A model generated the notes under the pieces. The model did not search any database and was not told the DNA's origin. It worked only from the letters and a program-made list of their open reading frames with translations. 64,000 bases of DNA, taken from Raphanus sativus. Taxonomy: Eukaryota > Streptophyta > Magnoliopsida > Brassicales > Brassicaceae. The stretch is from the NCBI RefSeq assembly GCF_000801105.2, contig NC_079516.1:17390998-17454997 (forward strand). Reading direction: 5' to 3'. Both the position numbers and the translations under genes were made by a program. This document shows, in pieces, positions 23,816 to 34,701 of the stretch (the stretch's first letter is position 1; every line of letters begins with the position of its first letter).

Positions 23816-24170
23816 TTTTAATCGCGTGGAGATTTGTTGAGCTTAAATTGGTTGGCAAGTAAATATACAAACTTGTGATATCAAACAGCTACAAAGACTA
23901 TCTCTATTGTAGAGATTTTTTTTTATAAATGAAAATAAAGATCTTGTTTCAGTACTTCTAGGATTGTGCTTTGTGCAAGATTACTCAAAGTTACCTAAAC
24001 TAGTTTGAGATTTTCCTCATTATTGTGTTGATAAATCATTACTGTTTTATTAACTTTGGAAACTTGGGGTTTGATTCACAATTTCAGTCTTGATTAAGTG
24101 AAGCTAGCTTTATATTAGCATAGAGATACATACAAACACATATCAACATCACATCAAATCTTTGCTTCTT
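23816..24170 (-). other. CCL downstream region
   Basis: Non-coding. Immediately downstream of the CCL stop on the minus strand the transcript would contain AAAGATTTG and, 15-20 bases later, TGTTTGTAT. These weakly resemble parts of the DST mRNA-instability element known from SAUR transcripts and reported for CCL. The match is partial. The remainder shows nothing I can name. Confidence 0.35.
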
Positions 24171-24757
24171 CTAATAGACATCTTTTTGATAGCCAGGTTC
24201 ACAGAACTCTCCTCCGAGATCAACGCACGCCTCCGCGACGAAAACACTGTTTACAATCAGAAGTTGAAAAACGCAAGTTGAGTATCTCAGGTAAATGAAG
24301 AAAAGGGGTTTGAAGTATGTGATCTTACGTTTTAGGGGTGTTATACTCTAGGTATTCTCGGTCTACGTTCTCTGAAGAAGTCACGGGAGGGGAGATGGGC
24401 TTTGTTTCAAGCTTGACTTCAGGGTAGATGTCAGCTGAGCATGCATATCCGCTGATCACTTCACATGCTTCGGCTGGGAAAACACTGAGCTTAGTGATGT
24501 CATTGAGTTAGTCCATGAGGGAAGAGAAGCAAAAAAAAAAAAGGGAAGTGAAGGACTCACGAAAGGAGGGAGTCATAGTCAACGGTGAGAGGATCAGAGG
24601 TTAAAGGAGATGATGATGCATTTGGTCTAAGAGATGAGAGTCTTGAACCTTTAGTGTTTGTGATGGTCTGAGGAGGAAGAAGAAGACTTATCTTTGGAGA
24701 GAAAAGTGATGAAGAAAGAGGAGGAATGGTTGGTTTGATGCACAAAGCTCCCTGCAT
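24171..24757 (-). CDS. CCL: CCL (CCR-like), light/clock-regulated small protein
   Basis: Ortholog of the Arabidopsis CCR-LIKE gene (At3g26740), a small, probably plastid-targeted protein of unknown biochemistry whose mRNA is circadian and light regulated. Three exons, 24757-24561, 24484-24329 and 24246-24171, with GTGAGT/CAG, GTAAGA/CAG junctions, give 142 residues, essentially the Arabidopsis length. The N terminus MQGALCIKPTIPPLSSS is Ser/Pro-rich, as in a transit peptide. The body has conserved SPLTSDPLTVDYDS, VFPAEACEVISGYACSADIY and a Cys-containing end ACVDLGGEFCEPGYQKDVY. An in-frame ATG at 24808 lies within a few bases of the TATA box, so 24757 is the start. Two evening elements lie upstream. 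Confidence 0.9.
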
Positions 24758-24811
24758 TTTTATTGGTTTACTGATTTGAATATTATTTGTTGTTTTGGAA
24801 TAGTTCATGGT

Positions 24812-24937
24812 GTATATATATAGAGAGCCAGAGCAGAGCAGAATAGATATTTTGCAAAAGGATAAGGTTCGGCTTTGTTGTGACTTGTAAGAATGAAAAT
24901 CAACGGAAGCTTATCCTCTGCTCTTGGAAGATATTTT
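24812..24937 (-). promoter_or_regulatory. CCL promoter: TATA box and two evening elements
   Basis: Minus-strand promoter of CCL. A TATA stretch (CTATATATATA) lies about 55-65 bp before the start codon. Two exact evening elements, AAAATATCT, occur at 24845-24853 and 24929-24937. GATAAG/I-box-like motifs lie beside them (GGATAAGG at 24860-24867). Evening elements bind CCA1/LHY/RVE MYB factors, which agrees with the known circadian expression of CCL. Confidence 0.75.
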
Positions 24938-25157
24938 ATCCAACCTTTTTGGACCTTTTATGTGTTATGAGTCAGCAGAATCATAATCGAGTCTTATACT
25001 TTTTGTCTTAAATGGTGTAAACTATGCTACACCTTTCATTATCAGTGTACATGGATTCAAAAGAAGAAACAAAGCTACAGTTCTGAGTTTTACTTGCTCA
25101 GCGCATTGTCTTTATTCAGGTTTTCTTAGAAGCAAAAGCTTATACATACAAGACCCT

Positions 25158-28100
25158 TCAGTAGCGGCGTACACTGGTTGTAGATAGAAGCACCCGGCTC
25201 TGTTTCTTCCCTCTCTTCCCGGGCTCTTTGATGGCTACAGGTGCGGTTGGTGTTCTTGATGTTACACTAGCGAATGATGTTGTGTTCGTGTTTCTTGCAC
25301 CTAGCAAAACGTGTTTTAGAGGTCATTAGAGAAATCCTATAGAGAATTTGCTGAGAGCTTTAAACAGAGGTTACCTGTGGTTGCGTTTGTGCCTTCACTG
25401 TTGCTGCCTCTGCTTTGAACGTTTGGTGTTGGTTCGTTATTCAGGTTCGGAGAGTCGTGGCCAGCTGCGAAACCTAGCCTTGTCACGTGTGAAAAGGAAC
25501 TTCTCTCTCCGATGGTTGGGGGACTTGACGATACTACTGGGGCAGAGTTTCCAAGAGCTAAAACAAAAACTTTCTAACTAGATAAGCAACATACTTAACC
25601 TGAAGTTCAATTAAGAGAAAGAGGTTTCTTTCTTTACCTTCAAAATCATCCAAGGAAAATGAAGGATCGTCACCATGATAGAACTGCCCCAAACTGGCCA
25701 TCAATGGTGCAAGCTCTGCAGCTGCAGCTACTTCAGCTTTTATTTTATCTTTTCGCTCCTAAGAAAAAAACAAAACACAACATCATATGACGTCTATAGC
25801 CATGAGTTTTACTTTTCCAATGGAGAGTACTAAGGCTCATCGAATAAAATGCTAACAAAAGGAAACAAGTAAAACCCTAAGGAAGTTGTGAACATGGTTT
25901 AAAAGAGGACATACCTTCTTAGCACGTTCCTTCCTCTGCTTCTCACGCTTCTTGATCTCATCCATAAACGGAGCAAATGCTTCAGGAGGTAGTGACTCCC
26001 TCATATCAATCTCACATATCTGAAAAATATTATGAAAAAGAGGATAAACCCCCATGGAGAAAGTATTAAGCTTGAGCAGGATACAGAACTAAGGGAGAAC
26101 CCTTAAGGGAAAAAGTACCTGAAATGTAGTTGTTAAAGAAAAATGACTCAAGAAGCGGTAGCGTCTCCTCACCGCTTCTGACTGCGTTACAGTCTCCATT
26201 TCCACTATCTTCCCACTCACTCTGCCGTTTCATAGATTGAAATCAGAACTCTAATATAATCACAAATTTATTTGCATTTCCTCTGATTTCTTGATTCACT
26301 AAACAATATTTAATTAACTAAAGGCGCCATACACCATTACATATTTGAACCAGCATCCATATAGTCCATGCAGAAATGATTAGTCAATGAAAAGACTCTT
26401 ACCTTGTTGGAAGGAAGTCATTGCTTCCATAGTGGTGCAGAAGGCATTTCATATTCAAAGAGTGAAGGATAATATGCTGCCCATCAACGGACTGCATAGG
26501 CACGTGAAAAGTAAGAGAAAATTTGATTGTTGTGGATGTTTTTTATTTATCAACAAAACAACCAAGATTGTACACAACAAATAACACTTGATTTCATCAA
26601 ATGAACTCACTTTGACACTTAGTACTTTACGCAAACACAAAAGTATCTATTATAAACTGGTTACCTGGTAAAAGTTATACGCATCATCGTTGTCCTTCAG
26701 GTCTTTGCTGTCATTTTGCTGCAAAAGGGGCCTTTTACTCCCATTTTGTGAGGATAAAAATGGTGAATCCTTGTCTACAAGAGAGTGACCATCATCACAA
26801 CTCTTTTCCAAACTAGACAGAGATTCCTCATCTGACTTACCAACTGAAGATTCTTCAGTTGATTTATCTTGATCGTTGGAGCCGCTGGTTGTTGCTCCTT
26901 TCGCCAAGCTAGGGGCTTGGTAACCAACTCGAGATACATCAGGAGGTGAGGATGACGGTACATGGCTTCTAGGCTTCGTGCTTGATTTGCAACAATTAGA
27001 GAGCCTCTGCTCCTTCCAGTACAACTTTCTCTCCTCCAAACGCTCCAAAGCAGCGTTTACATAAAGGTGCTTCTCCAAGTCTTCCACGAGCCCAGGATCT
27101 GCTCTTGCAATCCAACCGTCCAACTCTGAAACTGCTTGTCTGACAGAGAGATCAACATCTTGCGTGAACGTGAACTTCGAAAACGGATCAGAAACAGCCG
27201 AGTCATACTCGTTTTTCAAGGTTGGAGCAAAAGAGTCTTTCTTGCGGGTCAGAAGTATGAACTCGATGGGATCTCCAACAGAGTACTGCTTGACGTTTTC
27301 GATATAGACTGTGTACAGCTCTCTGGGAGAAATCATCACAAAGCACAAAGGACACCTCTTGAAGCATTCCGCCTTGTGGTTATCCTCACCAATCAAAAGG
27401 TACTGCAGAACACATGGGAAGCAGAAGATATGCCCACAGGAGGTTATCTGCGGACACAGAGGATACTCCAAGCAGATAGGACACTGCACAGGTGAAGGAG
27501 TAGAGTACCTCACGCAAATTATATTATCCCACTGCAGCATCTTATCAGGATCCATAGAATCAGGAGAATGATCACCAGTGTCCAACACAACAAACTTGTA
27601 ATTCGCCTGGAGAAACAAGTCCTTGTTATAAGGCCTCCTCTTGTGCATCTGCCTTCTCTGAGGTGGAGGAGGGCCCCTAGACTGTACGGGAGAAATGGGA
27701 TCATACTGAAAGTTCAGTAAATGGTTGCCGCTGATCATATTACCCCGTCTACCAGTTGGATTGTGATGATAGGCACCCCTAGGAGAATTGGAGGGTCCAG
27801 TAGCATGGTGCTGCTGCACATGAGAAGAAGAAGAAGAAGAAGCAGCAGCTCTGGTATTTCTCCCTCTAGACCTATTTCTTCGACTATCATATCGAAGATG
27901 GTCATGTTTATCTGCACTCGGTGGGGAAAAGCTCTCCCTCCCTGGTCCAATTTGGGTTATCTGCAACATAGAATAAACAAAAAAAAATAAAGTAGAAGTC
28001 ACATAACACTAAGAAGTATCTAACTGTACCTCTCTGGAAGCTCCATGGCTATGCTCCTCCTCAGCTGCAGCAATCGGTTCTACAGTCAAAGACAAAATCC

Positions 28101-28735
28101 AAAATGAGAGCAAGAACAGGAATCAATCTAAAAAAAGCTCAAATTTTTCAAAGAAACCCTAAACAGCAAATCAAAATTCAACCAAAATGTAAAACCCGTA
28201 AAAAGGGGGAAAATCGAAAATTAGAACGGTTCAAAGCTCAAATTTTAAAAGAAACCCTAAACAGTAAATCGAAAGCCGTGTTCGTCAATGTAAAAAAAAA
28301 AACCTGAAAGGGGCAAAAATAAAAAAAAAACGACAGCAGATAAAAGCTCAAATTTTTAAAGAAACCCTAAACAGCAAATCGAAACTGAACCAAAAACCCT
28401 AACAAAAGGGGGCAGAATCGAATATCAGAGCAGATCAAAGCTCCAATTTTGAACCAAACCCTAAACAGCAAATCGAAATTCGTGTTCGACAATGTCAAAA
28501 CCCCTAATAAATGGGGGCAAAATCGGGTAGCTGGATATTACTTACCCCGAGAGCCACCGGAGAAATCAGCAGCGGGGAAAGAAGATCCGGAGAGGCTGAG
28601 GGATCCAATTCCAGAGGAAGGAGGAGGAGACACAAGAGAGGTGTTGCCATGCTCAGAGCTAGGGTTTAGAGACGAATTCGAAGGAGGAGGAGAAGATTCG
28701 GGACCTTGAATATGGGTAGGAGGCAAGATGGACAT
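25158..28735 (-). CDS. RNF10-like RING-HC E3 ubiquitin ligase
   Basis: Ortholog of At3g26730, related to animal RNF10. Nine exons: 28735-28546, 28079-28030, 27960-26665, 26491-26403, 26221-26119, 26019-25915, 25758-25638, 25557-25375 and 25300-25158. All have GT/AG junctions with consistent phase (2280 nt, 759 residues). The N terminus is Ser/Pro-rich and disordered, with an Arg-rich stretch and an HVQQHHATG segment. The RING finger is in the large third exon: CPICLEYPLCPQITSCGHIF, then FCFPCVLQYLL and CPLC, a C3HC4 pattern. Downstream are a coiled-coil region ALERLEERKLYWKEQ, an acidic Ser-rich linker, and a basic helix DEIKKREKQRKERAKK. The C terminus is Lys/Arg-rich and ends TTSVRRY. Expected to recruit an E2 through the RING; targets unknown. 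Confidence 0.9.
28130..28545. repeat. Four-unit tandem repeat with telo-boxes in RING-gene intron 1
   Basis: Four units of roughly 95-115 bp, each built around AAAGCTCMAATTTT, then AAACCCTAAACAG, CAAATCGAAA and a G-rich block (AAGGGGG/ATGGGGG). The telo-box AAACCCTAA occurs at about 28154, 28252, 28362 and 28456. This lies in the first intron just downstream of the 5' exon, where telo-boxes often act in Arabidopsis housekeeping genes. The function here is inferred. Confidence 0.75.
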
Positions 28736-29035
28736 GAAAGTTTTAGGGATGACAAAGTGAGTTTATCGCCGGCTCAGAGCCACAGCTTTCTTCTGATTTT
28801 TTCAAGAGATGCACTTTTTTTGATTCTTCAAGGGCAACAAAAAACATGTCGTTTTTTTTTCTTTCTTTGATATAAAAGTACCGACATGTACCCGACCCGA
28901 GTTCAGAACCCGACAGGATGATTCCTTTCTACGCGGGTGGATATACCGAATCTTCTTTGATTACTATAATACCCCCGGTTTATATTGTGTTCTTTATACT
29001 TGTTTCTTTTAGCCTGAACGAGAGATATCCAACTC
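28736..29035 (-). other. RING-gene upstream region
   Basis: About 300 bp between the RING start codon and the adjoining hAT-like MITE. No TATA box is obvious. No gene found. The last 8 bases (29028-29035) are the MITE target duplication. Confidence 0.45.
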
Positions 29036-29713
29036 TAGGGCTGGGCAAAAAATCCGAACCCGAAAAACCAAACCGAACCCGATCCGAAAAAGTAGCACCG
29101 AACCCGAACCGAAATTGATTAAATATCCGAACGGGTTCAAAATTTCGGTATTTAAAGAACCGAAACCGAACCCGATCCGAACCGAAATATTTTGGGTACC
29201 CGAATGTATCCGAAATAAATTTATATACTTAAATATATACATTATTTTATATATAATATATATTAAAAATATTAAAAATATATAAGATACCTTTAAGTTT
29301 TCCAAAATACTCGGAAAATATATGCAAATAATCAAAAGTAAATGTTTAAAATAGCTAAAGTATACTGAAAACACCAAAATAGTTAAATATCTATTGATTA
29401 TTTATCCAAATATTCAAAGAAAACCAATTTATATGTTAAATTAAGGTATTTTGACATATATGTTATGAAAATTTATATGTAATATATTATTTTTTTATAG
29501 ATTTTGAAAATTTAAAGTATATAATGAATTTTGAAAATTTAAAAACATTTTAAATGGGTTATCCGAACCCGAACCGAACCCGCAAAGATCCGAACCGAAC
29601 CCGAACCAAAATTTAGAAAATATCCGAATGAGGCTGAAATCTTTGACCCCGAAAACCCGAAACCCGAATGGACTGAACCGAAACCCGAATGGGTACCCGA
29701 ACGCCCAGCCCTA
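29036..29713. mobile_element. hAT-like MITE with perfect ends
   Basis: 678 bp with terminal inverted repeats TAGGGCTGGGCAAAAAATCC at the left and TAGGGCTGGGCGTTCGGG (inverted) at the right, flanked by perfect 8-bp duplications TCCAACTC (29028-29035 and 29714-29721). Subterminal regions consist of CCGAACCCGAACC-type repeats. The core is AT-rich and non-coding. The 8-bp duplication supports the hAT superfamily. Confidence 0.9.
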
Positions 29714-29952
29714 TCCAACTCAATGCATTTTTTTTGTCAACAATGCATTTATTTTCGATTTAGATGATTTTATGTGTCATATGCAGAAATATTAACTTTT
29801 TCTCTCATAAGAAAAATATAAGAATTGTTTAACTGAAATTCAAATGGAATATTAACATTTTCTCATGATTTCCCCAATAAAAAAGGTGAATAATTTAATT
29901 TTGTATAATCCAACTTAAGATATAAAAGACGACTAAAATTCAATAAAAATTA

Positions 29953-31305
29953 GAAATTCGGCCAAAAAACACTGAACATAGTAAGAATGACCAAAAAAAA
30001 CATGGACTCGAAGCTGGCCAAAAAAAGCCTGAACTTTTGTTGATTTTTATCAGTTTATTATTAAGAAACTTTGATTGACCGACCAGATTAAGACACCGTT
30101 AACTAATAGTTAAGACGGTGGTTAATCAACGTTAAATACAAATATCATTAAGTAAAACGACGTCATTTTACCTATTTTTATTATCAAAAATATGTTGTTT
30201 GCGTGGGTAGAACCTGAGAACTCATGGCCAAATAACGAGGTTTCTTGCCACTAGACTACTGTCACTTTTAAGAATATCCATAACATATTTTCTTTTATTG
30301 AGTATGAAAACAAATCTCGAAAAATCTAAATTCTTTTTAAAAAATTCCAAAAAATCTTAAAAATTCAAGAAAATTCTGAAAATTAAAATTAAAATTGAAA
30401 TTATAAATATTTTTTAAAAAATCAAAACATTATTTTTTTATAAAAATTAATGTATCTAAGATTATTTGAGTTTTTTTATCTTAAATACATTAATCATACA
30501 TTTTTTTATTATAAATTAATATATTTGAGATAAAATAGAAAAATGATATTTATCACACTACAAATGTTTTTCATTTAATTATTATCATATTTTAGAAAAA
30601 AAATTTGTGATAATATCATTTGTTTATTGTATCTTAATTATCATTTGTCTATTTTATCTTAAATACATTATTCATACTAAAATCTATAGTGTGATAAATA
30701 TCATTTTTATTTTAAATTACATACGTTAATTTATTTAAAAATATGTTTCAATTTTTTAATCATTAAATTTAATTCGTTGCATTTTTTGAATTATTTTAGA
30801 TTTTTTTGAAATTTTTAATGTATTTTTTTTTTAAAAACCTTAGTTGTAATTTCAACTTTAAATTTACTTTTCAGAATTTTCTTGAATTTTTAAGATTTTT
30901 TAGAATTTTTTAAAAAGAATTTAGATTTTTGAGATTTGTTTGATACTCAATAAAAAAAAACATGTTATGGATATTCTTAAAAGTGACAGTAGTCTGGCAA
31001 GAAACCTCGTCATTTGGCCATGAGTTCTCAGGTTCGATCAACGTGTACAACATATTTTTGATAATAAAAATAGGTAAAACGGCGTCATTTCATTCCATCT
31101 CAAAACGACGTCGTTTTATTTAATGATCTTTGCAAACATCGTTTAATCATTTGGTAACGGTGTGTTTAATTTGGCGAGTCAGTGATAACTTACTGATTAA
31201 AATTTTAAAGTCAAATATAGTTTGGTGTTTTTTCGGCCAGTCAATATGTTAATATTTATTATGACAATTCGTGTAAAGTTCATAATTTTTTTTGGCCGAA
31301 TTCCC
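29953..31305. mobile_element. Foldback MULE-type element
   Basis: 1353 bp flanked by perfect 11-bp duplications AATAAAAATTA (29942-29952 and 31306-31316). Ends are GAAATTCGGCCAAAAAA and, inverted, GGGAATTCGGCCAAAAAA. Most of the element is a long imperfect palindrome centred near 30630. For example, 30208-30330 (GAACTCATGGCCAAATAACG ... AGAATATCCATAAC) reappears inverted at 30920-31035, and the 30160-30195 block reappears at about 31048-31090. No coding sequence. The TSD length fits Mutator-like elements. Confidence 0.88.
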
Positions 31306-31316
31306 AATAAAAATTA

Positions 31317-31771
31317 GTAGAGAGATGGACGAATTGATTTCTCTTGACTGAGGTAGGCTGAACGCCTGAACCCAACCCAAATTTAAGTAAAAGCCCATTT
31401 CTTGATCTACATCTATTTGGTGGTCCAGTTTACAACTATACTATGCATTGATTTGTTTTCCCTCATAAAACCAAAAAAAAAAATCACAGTATACAATACA
31501 ATGATTTATTTGAAATACTTACCAATGTATGATCTGAGAATTCAATATTTTTTCTACCTTTCAATAAATCTCCATGAAAAACAACAAAATTGCTCAAGCA
31601 ATTGAACTATCAAGAACCCATCCTCATGACATTATATTGATTTGTAACGAAAACCAATTCATTTAGTATGATGAAATGAGTCAAATGGTCATTTGATCTC
31701 ATCATTCAACAGTACATTCTCTTTCCCCCTAAAAAAAGAAAAGCAAAAATGGGATTTGAATGTGTATGTTT
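31317..31771. other. CCB1 downstream intergenic DNA
   Basis: AT-rich, includes the CCB1 3' untranslated region; nothing else recognised. The alpha-mannosidase gene expected here from Arabidopsis order is not present. Confidence 0.5.
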
Positions 31772-32858
31772 TCATGATCTCTCAAAGAGACCTTTAACAT
31801 AAACCATGCCTTTCTCACTAAGCTGAAGTTCCTTCCTCATCTCTTCAACTTGCACATCATCTCCTTGAACAACAATCTCATCCAGTTTCCCCTTTCTTCC
31901 CACCATCATCTTCACCTTGATCTCCTCTTTCCTCGACGCCTTCTTCCAGTAATACGCTCCTCTGCGCACCACATCCATCATCAACATCATCAATCATTCA
32001 CAACAAACAGTTTCATAAACAAATAAAGAGAGAGGAACCTTACGCGAGTGGGCTAAGAATGGTAATGAAGAACCAGTTATTTCCAAAATCAGGAACTGTA
32101 ATGGTTAGTACAAGACCCACACTTGCTAAGCTTATACATGTACAGAACGTGAGTAGAGCAGCTTGTCCTCTACTCGGAACCATTGTTCCTTCAAACCTTT
32201 TTTTTTCCAACAATCCAACAAACAATGTCAGTATCTAAAACACGAAACCCATTTGAAAAAAAAAAGCCTAAAACTTTCCTTCTGAATATAGCCTTACGTG
32301 ATTGTCTCTCCACGGTCAGTAACATTAAAGTTCTTCCTTGTGAAGAAAGAAAGAATCTCTCCAGCAACTTGCTTTGGTTCCTTCTTGATCCCTTCGCTAA
32401 CAACGAACGTCTTCCTCACTATCTGCAAAAAAAAAAACAATCCCAAAACATTGGACTCTAGCTTATAAGAGATTGAAGCTTGGGGGTGAAGTTAGGGTTT
32501 TGCAATTCGAAAAAGTTCGAACCTTTGATTTAACAGAGCGTTTGATGAGAGACCAAAGTCCTGGAACTGAGATAACGAACAAACCCAAAGACGTATAGTA
32601 GCTAGCTAACGAGTAGCCACCACCAGTCTCCGCCATCAACAGTAACGAACTAGGGCTCTGTTCCCACCATTGATGAATCTGAATCGCGGAAGAAGATACG
32701 GCGGAGAGAGGCTCCACAACCATGGCGGTGACGGCGGAGACTCTGTTCCGCTTCGTCTCACATTCCCGTCTCCGCCGTGGAAGAACCCTTTTGATCCCTA
32801 CGTCTCTTGAAGTCACCCATGGACAAGACAACGGCGGAGAAAACAGCTTCGTCGCCAT
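31772..32858 (-). CDS. CCB1: CCB1, cofactor assembly of complex C subunit B
   Basis: Thylakoid membrane protein required for covalent attachment of haem c(i) to cytochrome b6 (CCB/System IV pathway) during cytochrome b6f assembly. Ortholog of At3g26710. Four exons, 32858-32523, 32422-32298, 32196-32044 and 31961-31772, with GT/AG junctions and consistent phase, give 267 residues. Residues 1 to about 45 are basic and Ser-rich (chloroplast transit peptide). Hydrophobic segments follow at YYTSLGLFVISVPGLWSL, AALLTFCTCISLASVGLVL and WFFITILSPLAGAYYW. The stromal-type tail contains EEIKVKMMVGRKGKLDEIVV and ends KGLFERS. No lesion seen. Confidence 0.93.
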
Positions 32859-33161
32859 TGTCCGAAAGTCGAAAGCTTTATCTGGGTCTTCAGTAGAAAA
32901 AAAAAGCTTAAGCCTTTACATGATCGTGTGTGTGTAATGAGTCTATCCATAATCGTGTGGTTCTCTTTTTTTCATTTAAAATTTAATTTGGATTTATGAC
33001 GTCATTGCAAAAACATAACCTCTGTTTCTGTTAAGACCAACTCTGTTTCGGTTACTTGTGTTTTTTTTTTGTTATTTGTTCTTTCTCAGCTTCAATCAGT
33101 AGTGATGTTTTTGTTTTTCCTTTGTCACGTCAAGATCTGGAAGGTAAATAAACATCATTTA
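32859..33161 (-). other. CCB1 upstream region
   Basis: About 300 bp of promoter/5' leader of the minus-strand CCB1 gene, up to the TTA target site of the next element. No gene or diagnostic motif identified. Confidence 0.4.
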
Positions 33162-33945
33162 GACCAACATTATCGCCGTCCTTATGGACATATCTTAGCA
33201 TAATGAACATTTAATTTAAATCAATAATAAGGAAAAAAGAAAGGGACGTGTCTTAGTTAAGAAGTTTTTTGGGTCGTCCTTAGCGGACACGTGTCTTCTT
33301 GTGATAAAGCTCCCTCTTTTCTTCTTCTCTCTCTCCTTCCTTTTCGCAATTCTTCGTTCTTCTCTATTTTGAGATTTTCCCTGTTTTGAGTTTTTTTTTT
33401 GTTGGTTTGTGTTTCTGATTCATGGTTTGATTGATTCTCTCGAAGAATTTTGTGGGATGAGCAGTATCAGGAGCAGTGTGCGCATCGACTCTGGCCAGGA
33501 ATGGAGTCTCCGTCACTATCTTCGGCTCCGCTCGTGGTCCCAGTGGCTGCATGTCTCAAAGAAGGTTCCTTTTTGAATCATCATCAGAGTGTTTTCCCTT
33601 TTTTAAATTGAAATTGAAATTGAAATCAAAAATTTGCAGGGAGGTTGGGGAAGATGGGAAGGAGTTGACGTTCGACCATGGAGCTCCGTTTTTCTCTGTG
33701 ACCAACCCTAATGCTATCTCCCTTGTTCACGAGTGGGAGTCTATAGGTTTTGTTTCTCAATGGAAACAAGTTTTTCGGCTCTTTCGATTCTGCCTCCAAA
33801 AATAATTAATTAATTTCCTAAGGACTTTATAAAGTTCTATCAATAATCAAATTTTATGAGAATGTCCTTAATTTTTGTCCCTCTCCAAAAATAATATTAA
33901 CATATTCTAAGGACAAAAACAAGAACCAAACCGTTAATCATGCTC
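33162..33945. mobile_element. Harbinger-like element carrying a host gene fragment
   Basis: 784 bp flanked by TTA (33159-33161 and 33946-33948), the 3-bp target of PIF/Harbinger elements. Ends are GACCAACATTATCGCCGTCC and, inverted, GAGCATGATTAACGGTTTGG, which are partly matching. Short CCTTA/TAAGG motifs occur near both ends. The interior holds a promoter-like region with a GACACGTGTC palindrome (about 33289), a CT-rich leader and the 5' exons of an FAD oxidoreductase gene. No transposase. The TIR match is imperfect, so the boundary claim is moderate. Confidence 0.6.
33461..33805 (+). pseudogene. Fragment of an FAD/NAD(P)-binding oxidoreductase (renalase-like)
   Basis: Two exons joined by a clear intron: 33461-33564 (AVSGAVCASTLARNGVSVTI, then GPSGCMSQRR) and 33640-33805 (EVGEDGKELTFDHGAPFFSV, then HEWESIGFVSQWKQ), ending in an unrelated tail and stop. 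This is the N-terminal dinucleotide-binding part of a plant FAD oxidoreductase like At1g55980/At1g56000. The initiating region and the whole catalytic C terminus are missing, and the usual GGRMSQRR motif is changed to SGCMSQRR. No in-frame ATG precedes it. Read as a captured and decaying fragment. Confidence 0.75.
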
Positions 33946-33948
33946 TTA

Positions 33949-34701
33949 CTAGTTCATCAATATATACGGAAGAAGAGTCTTTATCATTTAAGATCTTTCC
34001 TTCCGACACAAAATCAGACAATAACATGATTGGAGTTTTGGAATCTGACCAACTTGGTTGTCATCTCTTTGGCAATAAAGGCTATAATGCATAGGTAGGT
34101 TGAAGCTATTCAATTATTTTCCCAAAATTGCTACTTTATAGAAAAGTAGCTCTGAATCTTTTGGTACAAGAATAGTAATATAGTAATTAGGGTGAAACAG
34201 AGGAGTTGTTATCATCTGCTTGTTCTACAGTTAGCCAACTGGAATCTTTTTATCAAGTCCAACTTGGTTGGTTGGGTCACTATTGCATTTCATGAAGAAC
34301 ATAAACTATAATATGTTAGTCTAAACTTGATGCCAGATTAGTCACCCTGAAAAATTAGTTGGACTTCAACTTATACACTTCCAAGAACAAAGAAAGCAAC
34401 ATCAAAGAATCTCACAACATTCCACTCTTTTCTTCCTTTATATCAATAAAAAATGTTTTTACAAAGTTACATTTTCTGCACTCATTTTCAAACAAAAAAA
34501 TGCTGAAAATAACCTCCAAATGAAGTAGCAATTTTAAAAAAGAAGAATAAATAATAGCTCAGCTGTTCTTTATACAATTTACACAGAGCAGCTGATCAGT
34601 CTCATTCTTCTTCCTCCTCTTAAGTTCTCTGATTAGTTTTTATCTCAGAGAACTTATATATAAATATATGTATATGTAAACATAGTTCTTTTTTTTCTTA
34701 A
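33949..34701. other. Kinase downstream intergenic DNA
   Basis: Non-coding, includes the 3' untranslated region of the minus-strand kinase. No repeat with clear ends and no RNA gene recognised. Confidence 0.45.

Noticed and set aside
29009..29377. 122-codon minus-strand open frame
   Set aside because: Lies inside the hAT-like MITE and is produced by its CCGAACC repeats.
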